The notes beneath the pieces were generated by a model. It saw nothing but the letters and a program-made list of their open reading frames with translations, did not search any database and had not been told where the DNA came from. DNA of 64,000 nt from Polymorphospora lycopeni (GTDB lineage: Bacteria; Actinomycetota; Actinomycetes; Mycobacteriales; Micromonosporaceae): the NCBI RefSeq assembly GCF_042237075.1, contig NZ_JBCGDC010000030.1:1-64000 (forward strand), in the 5' to 3' direction. Of the stretch, positions 45,451-53,925 are shown piece by piece. Position 1 is the stretch's first letter, and every line of letters starts with the position of its first letter. The position numbers were made by a program, and so were the translations under genes.

Positions 45451-46515
45451 TCACAGCAGCACCACACCGACCCCGACGGCCACCAGTACGGCCACCACGA
45501 AGGTGGCCGGGGCGAACCGGAACGCGAACCGCCGGCCGAAGACGCCGGCCTGCATCGACACCAGCTTGAGGTCGACCATCGGGCCGACGACCAGGAATAC
45601 CAGCCGGGAGGTCAGCGAGAACTGCGACAGCGACGCGGCGACGAAGGCGTCGGCCTCCGAGCAGATCGACAGCAGCACGGCGAGCACGGCCAGCACCAGC
45701 ACCGACAGCACCGGGTTGTCGGCGACCAGTTGCAGCCAGCGCTCCGGCACCAGCACGTTGATGCAGGCCGCCGCCATCGCGCCGAGCACCAGGAAGCCGC
45801 CGGCGTGCACCACGTCGTGGCGTACGGCCGCCCAGAACGCCCGGCCCTTGGACATGCCGTCGAGTTCGGGTCGGTGCGGCAGCCGGATCCAGTCGGCGCG
45901 GCCCAGCCGCAGCCACAACCAACCCATGATCATCGCGACGACGATGCTGGCCAGGCCGCGGGCGACCACCATCTCCGGGCTGCCGGGAAAGGCGACGGCG
46001 GTCGAGGCGAGCACGATCGGGTTGATCGCCGGCGCGGCGAGCAGGAACGCCAGGGCGGCGGCGGGGGTGACCCCGCGCCGGATCAGCGAGCCGGCGATCG
46101 GCACCGCCCCGCACTCGCAGCCGGGCAGGACCACGCCGGCGGCGCTGGCCACCGGTACGGCCAGGGCCGGGTGTCGCGGCAGCGCCCGGGCCCAGAACGA
46201 GCGGGGCACGAAGACCGCGATCACGGCCGAGAGCACGACGCCGAAGACCAGGAACGGCACCGCCTGCACCATGACCGAGACGAACACGGTCGTCCAGGTC
46301 TGCAGGCGCGGGCTGGAGATCGCGGTCGAGAGCGGCCCCCGGAAGACCACCAGCAGGAGCAGCAGCGCGGCGAGCACCTCGACCGAGCCGATCCGGTCGC
46401 CGAGGAGCGGGCGGCGCGGTGGTGGTCCGGGGTCGGGTGGGCCGCCGCCCGCCGGTCCGGTGCCGCTGGCGGGGCCGGCCCCCGTGGTGTCGGGGGCGGC
46501 ATTGGCCGTGGTCAC
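45451..46515 (-). CDS. YraQ/DUF318-type permease
   Basis: 354 residues from GTG 46515. A Pro/Gly-rich start is followed by about eight transmembrane helices. Family signatures are GVVLPGCECGAVPIAGSLIRRGVTPAAALAFLLAAPAINPIVLAST and LLSICSEADAFVAASL; the C-E-C-G and C-S-E-A-D motifs face each other in these inverted-repeat permeases. The transported species is unsettled. It is the first gene of the four-gene operon ending with the SIS protein, and is divergent from the TPP riboswitch, sharing about 140 bp of upstream sequence with it. Confidence 0.86.
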   Translation of the reverse strand: MTTANAAPDTTGAGPASGTGPAGGGPPDPGPPPRRPLLGDRIGSVEVLAALLLLLVVFRGPLSTAISSPRLQTWTTVFVSVMVQAVPFLVFGVVLSAVIAVFVPRSFWARALPRHPALAVPVASAAGVVLPGCECGAVPIAGSLIRRGVTPAAALAFLLAAPAINPIVLASTAVAFPGSPEMVVARGLASIVVAMIMGWLWLRLGRADWIRLPHRPELDGMSKGRAFWAAVRHDVVHAGGFLVLGAMAAACINVLVPERWLQLVADNPVLSVLVLAVLAVLLSICSEADAFVAASLSQFSLTSRLVFLVVGPMVDLKLVSMQAGVFGRRFAFRFAPATFVVAVLVAVGVGVVLL

Positions 46516-46654
46516 TGAAGGCTGGTCCCTTCACTACGGACGGTCGCGGTGGGGGCAGACCACCCTACCGCGCGACCAGGTGTCGGGGGCCACATCCGAC
46601 CTCGGCGCTGTCGCGAAATCACCGTCGGTGCTAGCGTCGGCGCCACAACTTCAT

Positions 46655-46743
<89 letters not shown>

Positions 46744-46826
46744 GGTCGATTCTCCAGCCGCGCCACGACCGTCCGGTCGTGGCGTGCGTCTTGCCTGGTT
46801 CGCTCGAAGAACTGGGAGGCACAGCC

Positions 46827-47417
46827 ATGACACAACCCACCGCCAGCCGCTGGCGTACGGTCGACATCGTCGTCGCGTCGGTGATCGCCGTCGCGTTCGG
46901 CGTCATCTTCTGGGCCTGGAACCTCGTGTGGAGCGCCACCGACCCCGCCTTCGCCTTCTTCCCGGGGGCCCAGGGCATCATCTACGGCATCTGGCTGCTG
47001 CCCGGCGTGATCGGCGGGCTGGTGATCCGCAAGCCGGGGGCGGCGTTCTACTGCGAGTTCCTCGCCGCGTTCATCTCGGTGATCCTCGGCAGCCAGTGGG
47101 GTGCCCTGGCCATCGTGCAGGGCGCCTTCCAGGGCCTCGGTGCGGAGGCCGCGTTCCTCGCGTTGCGTTACCGCTCCTTCAAGCTGCCGGTGGCCGTGGT
47201 CTCCGGCGCGCTCGCCGGCCTGGCCGCCGCGGTCTTCGACCAGATCCGCTACTACGCCGGCTACGACCTCGTCTCGTTCCGGATCCCGATGTTCGTCTTC
47301 ACCGTGATCAGCGCCGCCGTGATCGCCGGTGCCGGCGGCTGGGCGCTGACCCGGGCGCTGGCCCGGACCGGGGCCCTGGATCGCTTCCCGGCCGGCCGCG
47401 AGCGGACCGCCGTCTGA
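46827..47417 (+). CDS. ykoE: ECF transporter S component, thiamine/HMP type
   Basis: 196 residues from ATG 46827 with GGGAGGCACAGCC. Five or six helices, with TVDIVVASVIAVAFGVIFWAWNLVW, FFPGAQGIIYGIWLLPGVIGGLVIRKPGAAFYCEFLAAFISVILGSQWGA and YYAGYDLVSFRIPMF, match YkoE substrate-binding proteins of energy-coupling-factor importers. Control by the TPP riboswitch supports hydroxymethylpyrimidine or thiamine as the ligand. The next gene encodes the paired ATPases. The 115-bp gap contains a 15-bp tandem repeat (GGCGACCCGGCACCC at 47483 and 47498). Confidence 0.93.
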   Translation: MTQPTASRWRTVDIVVASVIAVAFGVIFWAWNLVWSATDPAFAFFPGAQGIIYGIWLLPGVIGGLVIRKPGAAFYCEFLAAFISVILGSQWGALAIVQGAFQGLGAEAAFLALRYRSFKLPVAVVSGALAGLAAAVFDQIRYYAGYDLVSFRIPMFVFTVISAAVIAGAGGWALTRALARTGALDRFPAGRERTAV

Positions 47418-47532
47418 ACCGGATGCACCGATCAAGGACCGGGTACGCGGCGGCGCCCGCGTACCCGGACTCGGCCTGGACCGGCGACCCGGCACCCGGC
47501 GACCCGGCACCCGGCGGCCCGGTGGGGCGCCG

Positions 47533-48957
47533 GTGAGCACCGTCGAGCTGCGCGGCTTCGGGTGGCGGCACGCCGGCCGTAAGGCGTGGGCGGTCCGCGG
47601 CCTCGACCTGCGCGTCGAGCACGGCGAGCGGGTGCTGCTGCTCGGCCCGTCCGGGGCCGGCAAGAGCACCCTGCTCGCCGCGCTCGCCGGGCTGCTCGCC
47701 GAGGACTCCGGCGAGCAGGAGGGCACCGTCGAGATCGACGGGCTCGACCCGCGCAAGTCGCGGGAGCGGGTCGGCATCGTCTTCCAGGACCCGGAGAGCC
47801 AGCTCGTGATGGCGCGCTCCGGTGACGACGTGGCGTTCGGGCTGGAGAACCGGGGGGTGCCGGCCGGCGAGATCTGGCCCCGGGTCGACGAGGCGCTGCA
47901 CCGGGTCGGTTTCCCCTACGACCGGGACCGGCCGACCGCCGCGCTGTCCGGCGGCGAGCAGCAGCGGCTCGCCCTGGCCGGCGTCCTCGCCCTGCGCCCC
48001 GACCTGCTGCTGCTCGACGAACCGACGGCCAACCTCGACCCGGCCGGCGCGGCGCTGGTACGCGACGCGCTCGATCGCGCGGTCGGCCGGGACACCACGA
48101 TGATCCTGGTCGAGCACCGGGTGGCCGACGCGCTGCCGCTGGTCGACCGGGTGGTGGTGCTGGCGCCGGCCGGCGGCGTGACCGCCGACGGCGCACCGGA
48201 TCAGATCTTCGCCAGCCACGGCGACACGCTGGCCGACGGCGGGGTGTGGGTGCCCGGCCGGCAGGTCCCGGCCCGCCGGGCCACGACGGCACCCGGCGAC
48301 GTGCTGCTCACCGCCGGGGCGGCCGGCCTGCCGCCCCGCCTGGCACCGACCGACCTGGCCGTACGCGCCGGCGAGGCGGTCGCCGTACTCGGGCCGAACG
48401 GGGCCGGCAAGTCGACGCTGGCGCTGCTGCTCGGCGGGCTGCTCCGGCCGGGGACCGGGCAGGTGGTGGCGACGCCGGCCCTGGCCGGTGCCGACCACCG
48501 CCGGCCGCCGCACCGCTGGCGGGCACCGGCGCTGACCCGCCGGATCGGGTCGGTCTTCCAGGACCCGGAGCACCAGTTCGTCACCGGCACGGTCTTCGAC
48601 GAGCTGGCGCTCGGGCCGCGCCGCACCGGCGCCGCTCCCGCCGCCGTCAAGTCCACCGTGGACACTCTGCTGGCCCGGCTGCGGCTGGACCGGCTCGCCG
48701 GCGCCAACCCGTACACGCTCTCCGGCGGCGAGGCACGACGGCTGAGCGTGGCGACCGCGCTGGCCACCGCACCGCGCCTGCTGGTGCTCGACGAGCCGAC
48801 GTTCGGCCAGGACCGGCGTACCTGGATCGAACTGGTCGACCTGCTCGCCGGCCTGCGCGACGCGGGGCACGGCGTCGTCGCGGTCACCCACGACGCCGAC
48901 TTCGTCGCCGCGCTCGCCGACCGGACCGTCCAGGTGGCCCCGGCGGTGCGGCGGTGA
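47533..48957 (+). CDS. ykoD: ECF transporter double ATPase, thiamine/HMP type
   Basis: 474 residues from GTG 47533. Two ABC ATPase domains are fused: the first has GPSGAGKST, LSGGEQQR and LLLDEPTANLDP; the second has GPNGAGKST, LSGGEARR and LVLDEPTFGQD, with the Q-loop FQDPEHQF present in both halves. Duplicated ATPases of this kind are normal for YkoD. It powers the YkoE S component together with the T component whose start overlaps its stop (GTGA). Confidence 0.94.
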   Translation: MSTVELRGFGWRHAGRKAWAVRGLDLRVEHGERVLLLGPSGAGKSTLLAALAGLLAEDSGEQEGTVEIDGLDPRKSRERVGIVFQDPESQLVMARSGDDVAFGLENRGVPAGEIWPRVDEALHRVGFPYDRDRPTAALSGGEQQRLALAGVLALRPDLLLLDEPTANLDPAGAALVRDALDRAVGRDTTMILVEHRVADALPLVDRVVVLAPAGGVTADGAPDQIFASHGDTLADGGVWVPGRQVPARRATTAPGDVLLTAGAAGLPPRLAPTDLAVRAGEAVAVLGPNGAGKSTLALLLGGLLRPGTGQVVATPALAGADHRRPPHRWRAPALTRRIGSVFQDPEHQFVTGTVFDELALGPRRTGAAPAAVKSTVDTLLARLRLDRLAGANPYTLSGGEARRLSVATALATAPRLLVLDEPTFGQDRRTWIELVDLLAGLRDAGHGVVAVTHDADFVAALADRTVQVAPAVRR

Positions 48958-49757
48958 CGGTGCCCGGCGGGCCGGTCGCCCGGTCGGACGCGCCGCTGGC
49001 CCGGCGCAACCCGGTCGCCAAGCTCGCCGCCGCACTGGTCTTCTCGGTGCCGCTGATCGCGACCCTCGACCCGGTCGCCCCGGCCGTCGCCATCGCCGTC
49101 GAACTGGCCGTGCTGCCGCTCTTCGGCGTCCGCTACGGCCTGCTGCTGCGCCGGGCCTGGCCGTTGCTGGTCGGCGCGCTGGGCATCACGGCGACGCTGA
49201 CGGTCTTCGCCGCCGAGCGCACCGGCACCCTGCTCTTCGCGGCCGGGCCGGTGGTGATCACCACCGGTGTCCTCGCCACCGCGCTCGGCCTGTCCCTGCG
49301 GATGGTCGCCGTCGCGCTGCCCGGCGTGTTCGTCTTCGCCACCACCGACCCGACCGACCTCGCCGACGCCCTGGTGCAGAACGCGAAGGCGCCGGCCCGG
49401 TTCGCGATCGGCGCGCTGGCCGCGTTCCGGCTGATGCCGCTGCTGGCGCAGGAGTGGCAGATGCTGTCGATGGCCCGTCGCGCGCGCGGCGTCGACGCCG
49501 GCCGCAACCCGGTGGCCCGGCTGCGGCTGTTCGCGTCGACGGCGTTCGCGCTGCTGGTCGGCGCGATCCGGCGGGGCACCCGGCTGGCGACCGCGATGGA
49601 CGCCCGGGGCTTCGACTCGACGACCCCGCGTACGACCGCCCGCCGCCAGCGGTTCACGGCGGCCGACGCCGCCCTCGTGACCGGCGCGGCGACGCTGGCC
49701 GCCGCCGCGCTGGCGACCAGCCTCCTGCTCGGTACGTTCCGCCCCGTGATCTCCTGA
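48954..49757 (+). CDS. ykoC: ECF transporter T component
   Basis: 267 residues from GTG 48954, overlapping the ATPase stop by GTGA. Five or six helices (LAAALVFSVPLIATLDPVAPAVAIAVELAVLPLFG, LLVGALGITATLTVFAAE) are followed by the coupling-helix motifs MARRARGVDAG and TAMDARGFDS, both A-R-G type, which contact the ATPases. A longer frame in the same phase extends upstream inside the ATPase gene and is discarded. It completes the riboswitch-controlled thiamine/HMP importer. Confidence 0.92.
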   Translation: MTVPGGPVARSDAPLARRNPVAKLAAALVFSVPLIATLDPVAPAVAIAVELAVLPLFGVRYGLLLRRAWPLLVGALGITATLTVFAAERTGTLLFAAGPVVITTGVLATALGLSLRMVAVALPGVFVFATTDPTDLADALVQNAKAPARFAIGALAAFRLMPLLAQEWQMLSMARRARGVDAGRNPVARLRLFASTAFALLVGAIRRGTRLATAMDARGFDSTTPRTTARRQRFTAADAALVTGAATLAAAALATSLLLGTFRPVIS

Positions 49758-49813
49758 TCCCCCGTGATCAGGGAGTGCGTCCCGCGCGTACGGGCTCCCT
49801 GATCGCGGGGATC
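49756..49813. repeat. Dispersed GTGATCAGGGA palindrome, copy 3
   Basis: Arms GATCCCCCGTGATCAGGGAG (49756-49775) and CTCCCTGATCGCGGGGATC (49795-49813) pair with one bulge and one G-T. The loop is shorter (19 nt) than in copies 1 and 2. It overlaps the last base of the ykoC stop and lies 8 bp from the convergent CNNM gene stop, so it probably terminates both. Confidence 0.75.
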
Positions 49814-49821
49814 TCGGGGCG

Positions 49822-50859
49822 TCAGCGGGTGGTGGTGGCGTCCTGGACCTCGCCGACCAGCACCTCGATGATGTCCTCCAGGAAGAGCACACCCGTCGTA
49901 CGTCCCTCGTCGTCGAGGACCCGGGCGATGTGCGCCCCACCCCGCCGCATCGTGGCCAGGGCGTCCTCGAGTTCGCTGTCCCGGCGTACGGCGGCGAGCT
50001 TGCGCACCCGCTTGCCCGGGACGGCGGCGGTGTAGGCGTCCCCGGTCAGGTCCATGACGTCCTTCAGGTGCAGGTATCCGCTCGGCTGCCCGTTGTCGGT
50101 GAGCAGGTAGCGGGAGTAGCCGCGCGCGGCCACCGCCTGCTGGAGCTGGGCCGGGGTCACGGCCGCCGGGAGCATGACCAGGTCACCGAGGGGCACCTCG
50201 ACGTCCCCGACGGTCTTCGTGGTGAACTCGAACGCCGCGGTGAGCGTTCCCGAGCCGTCGACGAGCACCCCCTCGCGGGTGGACTGCGCCACGATGGTCG
50301 CCACCTCGTCGAGGGTGTAGGTGCTGGTCGCCTCGTCCTTCGGGGTCACCTTGAACAGCCGCAGGATGCCGTTGGCGACCCAGTTCAGGCTCCAGATGAT
50401 CGGCTTGAACACCCGGGCCACGAAGACCAGCGGCGGAGCCAGGATCAGCGCCGCCCGGGTCGGTACGGAGAACGAGATGTTCTTCGGCACCATCTCGCCG
50501 AACACCACGTGCAGGAACGTCACGAGCACCAGCGCGACGACGAACGCGAGCACGGTCACCGCGCTGGGCGACAGCGGGGTGTTGGCGAGCGGGATCTCCA
50601 GCAGGTGGTGGATCGCCGGTTCGGAGACGTTCAGGATGAGCAGGGAGCAGACGGTGATGCCGAGCTGGCTGGTGGCCAGCATCAGCGTGGCGTGCTCCAT
50701 CGCCCAGAGCGTCGTCTGGGCGGCCCGGCTGCCGGAGGCGACCTTCGGTTCGATCTGGGAGCGCCGCGCGGAGATGACCGCGAACTCGGCGCCGACGAAG
50801 AAGGCGTTGACGACCAGCAGGACGAAGAGCCAGATGATGCCTGGCAGGTATTCGCTCAT
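49822..50859 (-). CDS. CNNM/CorC-like membrane protein with CBS pair, short form
   Basis: 345 residues; ATG 50859 overlaps the stop of the upstream paralogue (ATGA). An N-terminal DUF21/CNNM membrane domain (LVVNAFFVGAEFAVISARRSQIEPKV, HVVFGEMVPKNISFSVP) precedes a CBS pair (VTPAQLQQAVAARGYSRYLLTDNGQPSGYLHLKDVMDL and LEDALATMRRGGAHIARVLDDEGRTTGVLFLEDIIEVLVGEV). The C-terminal CorC_HlyC domain of the longer neighbour is absent. Related proteins mediate Mg or Na/Mg transport and nucleotide sensing. It probably forms a heteromer with the adjacent 450-residue protein. Confidence 0.88.
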   Translation of the reverse strand: MSEYLPGIIWLFVLLVVNAFFVGAEFAVISARRSQIEPKVASGSRAAQTTLWAMEHATLMLATSQLGITVCSLLILNVSEPAIHHLLEIPLANTPLSPSAVTVLAFVVALVLVTFLHVVFGEMVPKNISFSVPTRAALILAPPLVFVARVFKPIIWSLNWVANGILRLFKVTPKDEATSTYTLDEVATIVAQSTREGVLVDGSGTLTAAFEFTTKTVGDVEVPLGDLVMLPAAVTPAQLQQAVAARGYSRYLLTDNGQPSGYLHLKDVMDLTGDAYTAAVPGKRVRKLAAVRRDSELEDALATMRRGGAHIARVLDDEGRTTGVLFLEDIIEVLVGEVQDATTTR

Positions 50860-52208
50860 CGGGCCTTCGCCTCCGTGCGGTCGCCGGCCGTCCGGTCGAG
50901 GCCGGAGGCGCTGGAGCCGTCCGCGGGCACGAACCGCAGCCGGTCGACCTGTACGCCGTTGAGGTGTTCGACCCGCAGGAGGCCGCCCTCGATGGCGACC
51001 TCGTCGCCGATCTCGGGGAACCGGTCCAGGCGGGCGGTGACGAACCCGGCGACGGTGTCGTAGTCGTCGTCCTCGGGAACGGCGATCTTGGCCCGTTCGA
51101 GCAGTTCGTCGGGGCGCAGCGAGGCGTCGAACAGGATCGTCCGCCCCCGGCGTACGACCATGGTGCGGGCCCGGTCGTGCTCGTCCTCCAGGTCGCCCAC
51201 GATCTCCTCGACCAGGTCTTCGAGGGTGACGATGCCGGCGGTGCCGCCGTGCTCGTCGTAGACGACCGCGAACTGCAGCCCCTGACCGCGCAGCGCGGTC
51301 AGCAGCGTGTCGAGGCCCATCGTCTCGGGAACCTGGAGCGGTTCGACCATGATGTCGGCCGCTCGCACGTTGGAACGCTCCTCCAGCGGGATGGCGAAGG
51401 CGTGCTTGACGTGCAGCACGCCGATGATGTCGTCGACGTCCCGGCCGATGACCGGGAACCGGGACAGGCCGGTGGAGGTGGCCTGCTCGATGATGTCGGT
51501 GGCGGTAGCCGTGGCGTCGACCGCCGTCATGCGTACCCGGGGGGTCATGACGTCGGAGGCGTCGCGGTCGGAGAACCGCAGGGTACGGTCCAGCAGCGTC
51601 GCGTGTTCCGGGTCGAGCACGCCGGCCCGCGCCGAGTGGCGCAGCAGCGCGCTCAGCTCCTCGGCGCTGCGGGCACCGGAGAGTTCTTCCTTCGGCTCGA
51701 TGCCGAAGCCGCGGATCACCGCGTTGGCGGTGTTGTTGAACAGCAGGATCAGCGGCTTGAAGACGGTGGTGAACAGGGCCTGGAAGGGCACCACGAACTT
51801 CGCGGTGGCAAGCGGTACGGCGAGGGCGAAGTTCTTCGGCATCAGCTCGCCGATGATCATCGAGAAGAGCGTCGCCAGCAGGATTCCGGCGACGGCGCCG
51901 ACGCCGGGGACCACCGCCTCCGGCACGCCGGCCGCGGTCAGCGGCCCGGCGAGCAGCCGGCTGACCGCCGGCTCGAAGGTGTAACCGGTGAGCAGGGTGG
52001 TCAGCGAGATTCCGAGCTGCGCGCTCGACAGGTGCGTCGAGGTGATCTTCAGGGCGGCGATCGTCGGACCGAGCCGCTTCTCACCCCGGGACTGGCGTGC
52101 TTCGAGTTCCCCGCGGTCGAGGTTTACCAGCGCGAACTCGGACGCCACGAACATACCGGTCCCGATGGTGAGGATCAGCCCGATCCCCAGCAGGACCCAC
52201 TCATTCAT
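50856..52208 (-). CDS. CNNM/CorC-like membrane protein with CBS pair and CorC_HlyC domain
   Basis: 450 residues from ATG 52208. The DUF21/CNNM domain (LTIGTGMFVASEFALVNLDRGELEARQSRGEKRLGPTIAAL, MIIGELMPKNFALAVPLATAK) is followed by a CBS pair (VMTPRVRMTAVDATATATDIIEQATSTGLSRFPVIGRDVDDIIGVLHVKHAF and VVYDEHGGTAGIVTLEDLVEEIVGDLEDEHD) and a C-terminal CorC_HlyC domain (DDDYDTVAGFVTARLDRFPEIGDEVAIEGGLLRVEHLNGVQVDRLRF). It is the first gene of a translationally coupled pair. Divalent-cation efflux or homeostasis is the likely role. Confidence 0.9.
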   Translation of the reverse strand: MNEWVLLGIGLILTIGTGMFVASEFALVNLDRGELEARQSRGEKRLGPTIAALKITSTHLSSAQLGISLTTLLTGYTFEPAVSRLLAGPLTAAGVPEAVVPGVGAVAGILLATLFSMIIGELMPKNFALAVPLATAKFVVPFQALFTTVFKPLILLFNNTANAVIRGFGIEPKEELSGARSAEELSALLRHSARAGVLDPEHATLLDRTLRFSDRDASDVMTPRVRMTAVDATATATDIIEQATSTGLSRFPVIGRDVDDIIGVLHVKHAFAIPLEERSNVRAADIMVEPLQVPETMGLDTLLTALRGQGLQFAVVYDEHGGTAGIVTLEDLVEEIVGDLEDEHDRARTMVVRRGRTILFDASLRPDELLERAKIAVPEDDDYDTVAGFVTARLDRFPEIGDEVAIEGGLLRVEHLNGVQVDRLRFVPADGSSASGLDRTAGDRTEAKAR

Positions 52209-52382
52209 CGGTCAGCCCCTCCCGTTCGGTGGCCGCCGTGTGGGCGACCGGGACGACGAGGGGCCACGGACTGTGATAAGGAAGATCATCCATAAGGTTG
52301 CCGATGCTAGCAGGCGAGGCTGGGACCGAGCTGGGAATCCCAGACTCTCCCGCCGTACGGTCTGAGCTGCGAAAACGGTGAC

Positions 52383-52445
52383 GATCCGGGCGATCGGCGA
52401 GCATGTTCCCCGACACGCGTGGGCTAGTCCCCGATCACCCGGATC
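52383..52445. repeat. Dispersed palindrome, divergent copy 4
   Basis: Arms GATCCGGGCGATCGG (52383-52397) and CCGATCACCCGGATC (52431-52445) pair with one G-T, around a 33-nt interior that lacks the TCGCGC block of copies 1 and 2. It sits 10 bp from the stop of the small basic protein gene, in the 246-bp gap upstream of the CorC-like pair. The small palindrome CTGGGAATCCCAG (52331-52343) is in the same gap. Confidence 0.6.
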
Positions 52446-52454
52446 CTGAAACCT

Positions 52455-52841
52455 CTAACTGCGGCGGAAGGCGTACCGGCGGGCCGACACCGCGCCCCGG
52501 CCACGGCCCCCGGCGAACGGGTTCCCGTTCCGCGGCGGCGGGCCGGACCTCGGCCCGACCGGCCGCGCGGCCGGCTGGTCCGCCTCCACCGGTTCGGCGG
52601 CGGAGGCGGCGGCCTCGACGGTGGCGGCGAGTTCCGCCGCCCCGATCCGGTCCCGGTCGACGGGAACGGCGAACGCCTCACCGGCCACCGGCCGGTCGTC
52701 GGGCGGCAGGGGAAGCCGGCCGTCCACCGCGTTCAGCGCGTCGAGAGCCGGCAGGTCGGGCGGTGCCGCGACGACCGCCGCACCCGCGGGCCGGGCACGA
52801 CGGTGGGAACCGGACTTCCTGGTGGATCGCTTGGCAGCCAT
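52455..52841 (-). CDS. Small basic hypothetical protein
   Basis: 128 residues from ATG 52841, preceded by a perfect AAAGGAGG. The N-terminus (MAAKRSTRKSGSHRRARPAG) and the C-terminus (FAGGRGRGAVSARRYAFRRS) are strongly basic; the middle is acidic and Ala/Pro-rich (LPALDALNAVDGRLPLPPDDRP). No domain was recognised. The charge layout fits nucleic-acid binding or a disordered protein, and the very strong ribosome site supports that it is expressed. It is divergent from the HAD gene. Function unknown. Confidence 0.6.
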   Translation of the reverse strand: MAAKRSTRKSGSHRRARPAGAAVVAAPPDLPALDALNAVDGRLPLPPDDRPVAGEAFAVPVDRDRIGAAELAATVEAAASAAEPVEADQPAARPVGPRSGPPPRNGNPFAGGRGRGAVSARRYAFRRS

Positions 52842-53131
52842 ACGGTGCCTCCTTTGACTGGGATCACCGCGACAGCGGTGCGAGCGAAGAGGGAGGCCCG
52901 GACATCCTGCGACAGGAGGGCTGCGCGAGAAGATGGACGCCCGAGCGGCCGGACCGTGGCGGTGGTGGCCGCCGGCCGGCGCGGTCTCGAAGAGGGCGTC
53001 AGATGCGCATGAGCGCGACGATACCCGCCCCCGGCCCGGGCCGCACCGCCTTTTCCCGCCGGCCTTCTCACAAGACCGGGAACGGCGTACGGGCGTACCG
53101 GCGGACCGGCCCGGATGGCACGATCGGCCAC

Positions 53132-53905
53132 ATGCATCCGCGACCACCCCGGCTGATCATGTGGGACATCGACCGCACCCTGATCCACGCGGGCCGGATC
53201 GCCGTCCAGGCGTACGCCACGGCGTTCACCGCCGTCACCGGCCTCGCCTGGCGGGAGGCGACGGTCTTCGCCGGCCGTACGGACCGGGCGGTGACCGCCG
53301 AGATCCTCACCGGGTACGGGGTGGCCGACACCGCCGAACTGCGGGCGACGTTCTTCGCCCGGTACGCCGAGGAGTTCGCCGCCCGCCGGCACCTGATCGC
53401 CGCCTCGGGGCGGGTGCTGCCCGGGGTACCCGAGGTGCTCGCCGCGCTCGCCGACCGGCCGCACGTGACGCAGACGCTGGTCACCGGAAACATCCCGGCG
53501 GTGGCCCTGGCCAAGGTCGCCGCGTTCGGGCTGGACGGCCCGTTCGACGTGACGGTCGGCGGCTACGGCATGGACGACCCGGTACGCGCCGAACTGGTCG
53601 CCCGCAGCCGCCGGCTGGCCGAGGCGAAGTACGGCCCCTTCGCGCCGTCGGACATCGTCGTCGTCGGTGACACGGTGCACGACGTCGAGGCGGCGCTGGC
53701 GGTCGGGGTGACCGCGATCGGGGTGGCGACCGGCGACACCGGCACCGACGAGCTGGCGGCGGCCGGCGCGCACCTGGTCTTCGCCGATCTCGGCGACGTC
53801 GACGCGGTGGTGGCCCGACTGGCCGGCGACCTCCCGCCCGCGTCACCGCCGTCACCCCGTCGGCCCGCACCATCCGGCAGCGCCGAACCGGCCGGGACCG
53901 CCTAG
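53132..53905 (+). CDS. HAD-superfamily hydrolase (phosphoglycolate phosphatase-like)
   Basis: 257 residues from ATG 53132. Motif I is MWDIDRTLIHAG, where DxD reads D-I-D; motif II is TLVTGNIPAVALAK; motif III is the Lys in AEAKYGPFAPS; motif IV is IVVVGDTVHDVEAALAVGVTAIGVATG. The cap is helical (subclass I), like Gph/PGP phosphatases. Probable substrates are small phosphate esters. It stands alone; the 290 bp upstream, shared with the small basic gene, hold no recognised element. Its TAG lies inside a palindrome shared with the uppS stop. Confidence 0.87.
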   Translation: MHPRPPRLIMWDIDRTLIHAGRIAVQAYATAFTAVTGLAWREATVFAGRTDRAVTAEILTGYGVADTAELRATFFARYAEEFAARRHLIAASGRVLPGVPEVLAALADRPHVTQTLVTGNIPAVALAKVAAFGLDGPFDVTVGGYGMDDPVRAELVARSRRLAEAKYGPFAPSDIVVVGDTVHDVEAALAVGVTAIGVATGDTGTDELAAAGAHLVFADLGDVDAVVARLAGDLPPASPPSPRRPAPSGSAEPAGTA

Positions 53906-53925
53906 CCGGCTGCCGGCTAGGCGGT
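53897..53925. terminator. Symmetric palindrome containing both convergent stop codons
   Basis: ACCGCCTAGCCGG (53897-53909), loop CTG, CCGGCTAGGCGGT (53913-53925) is a perfect 13-bp stem. The HAD TAG (53903-53905) and the uppS stop (53917-53919 on the minus strand) sit at mirror positions in the arms. It is a compact bidirectional terminator. Confidence 0.75.
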
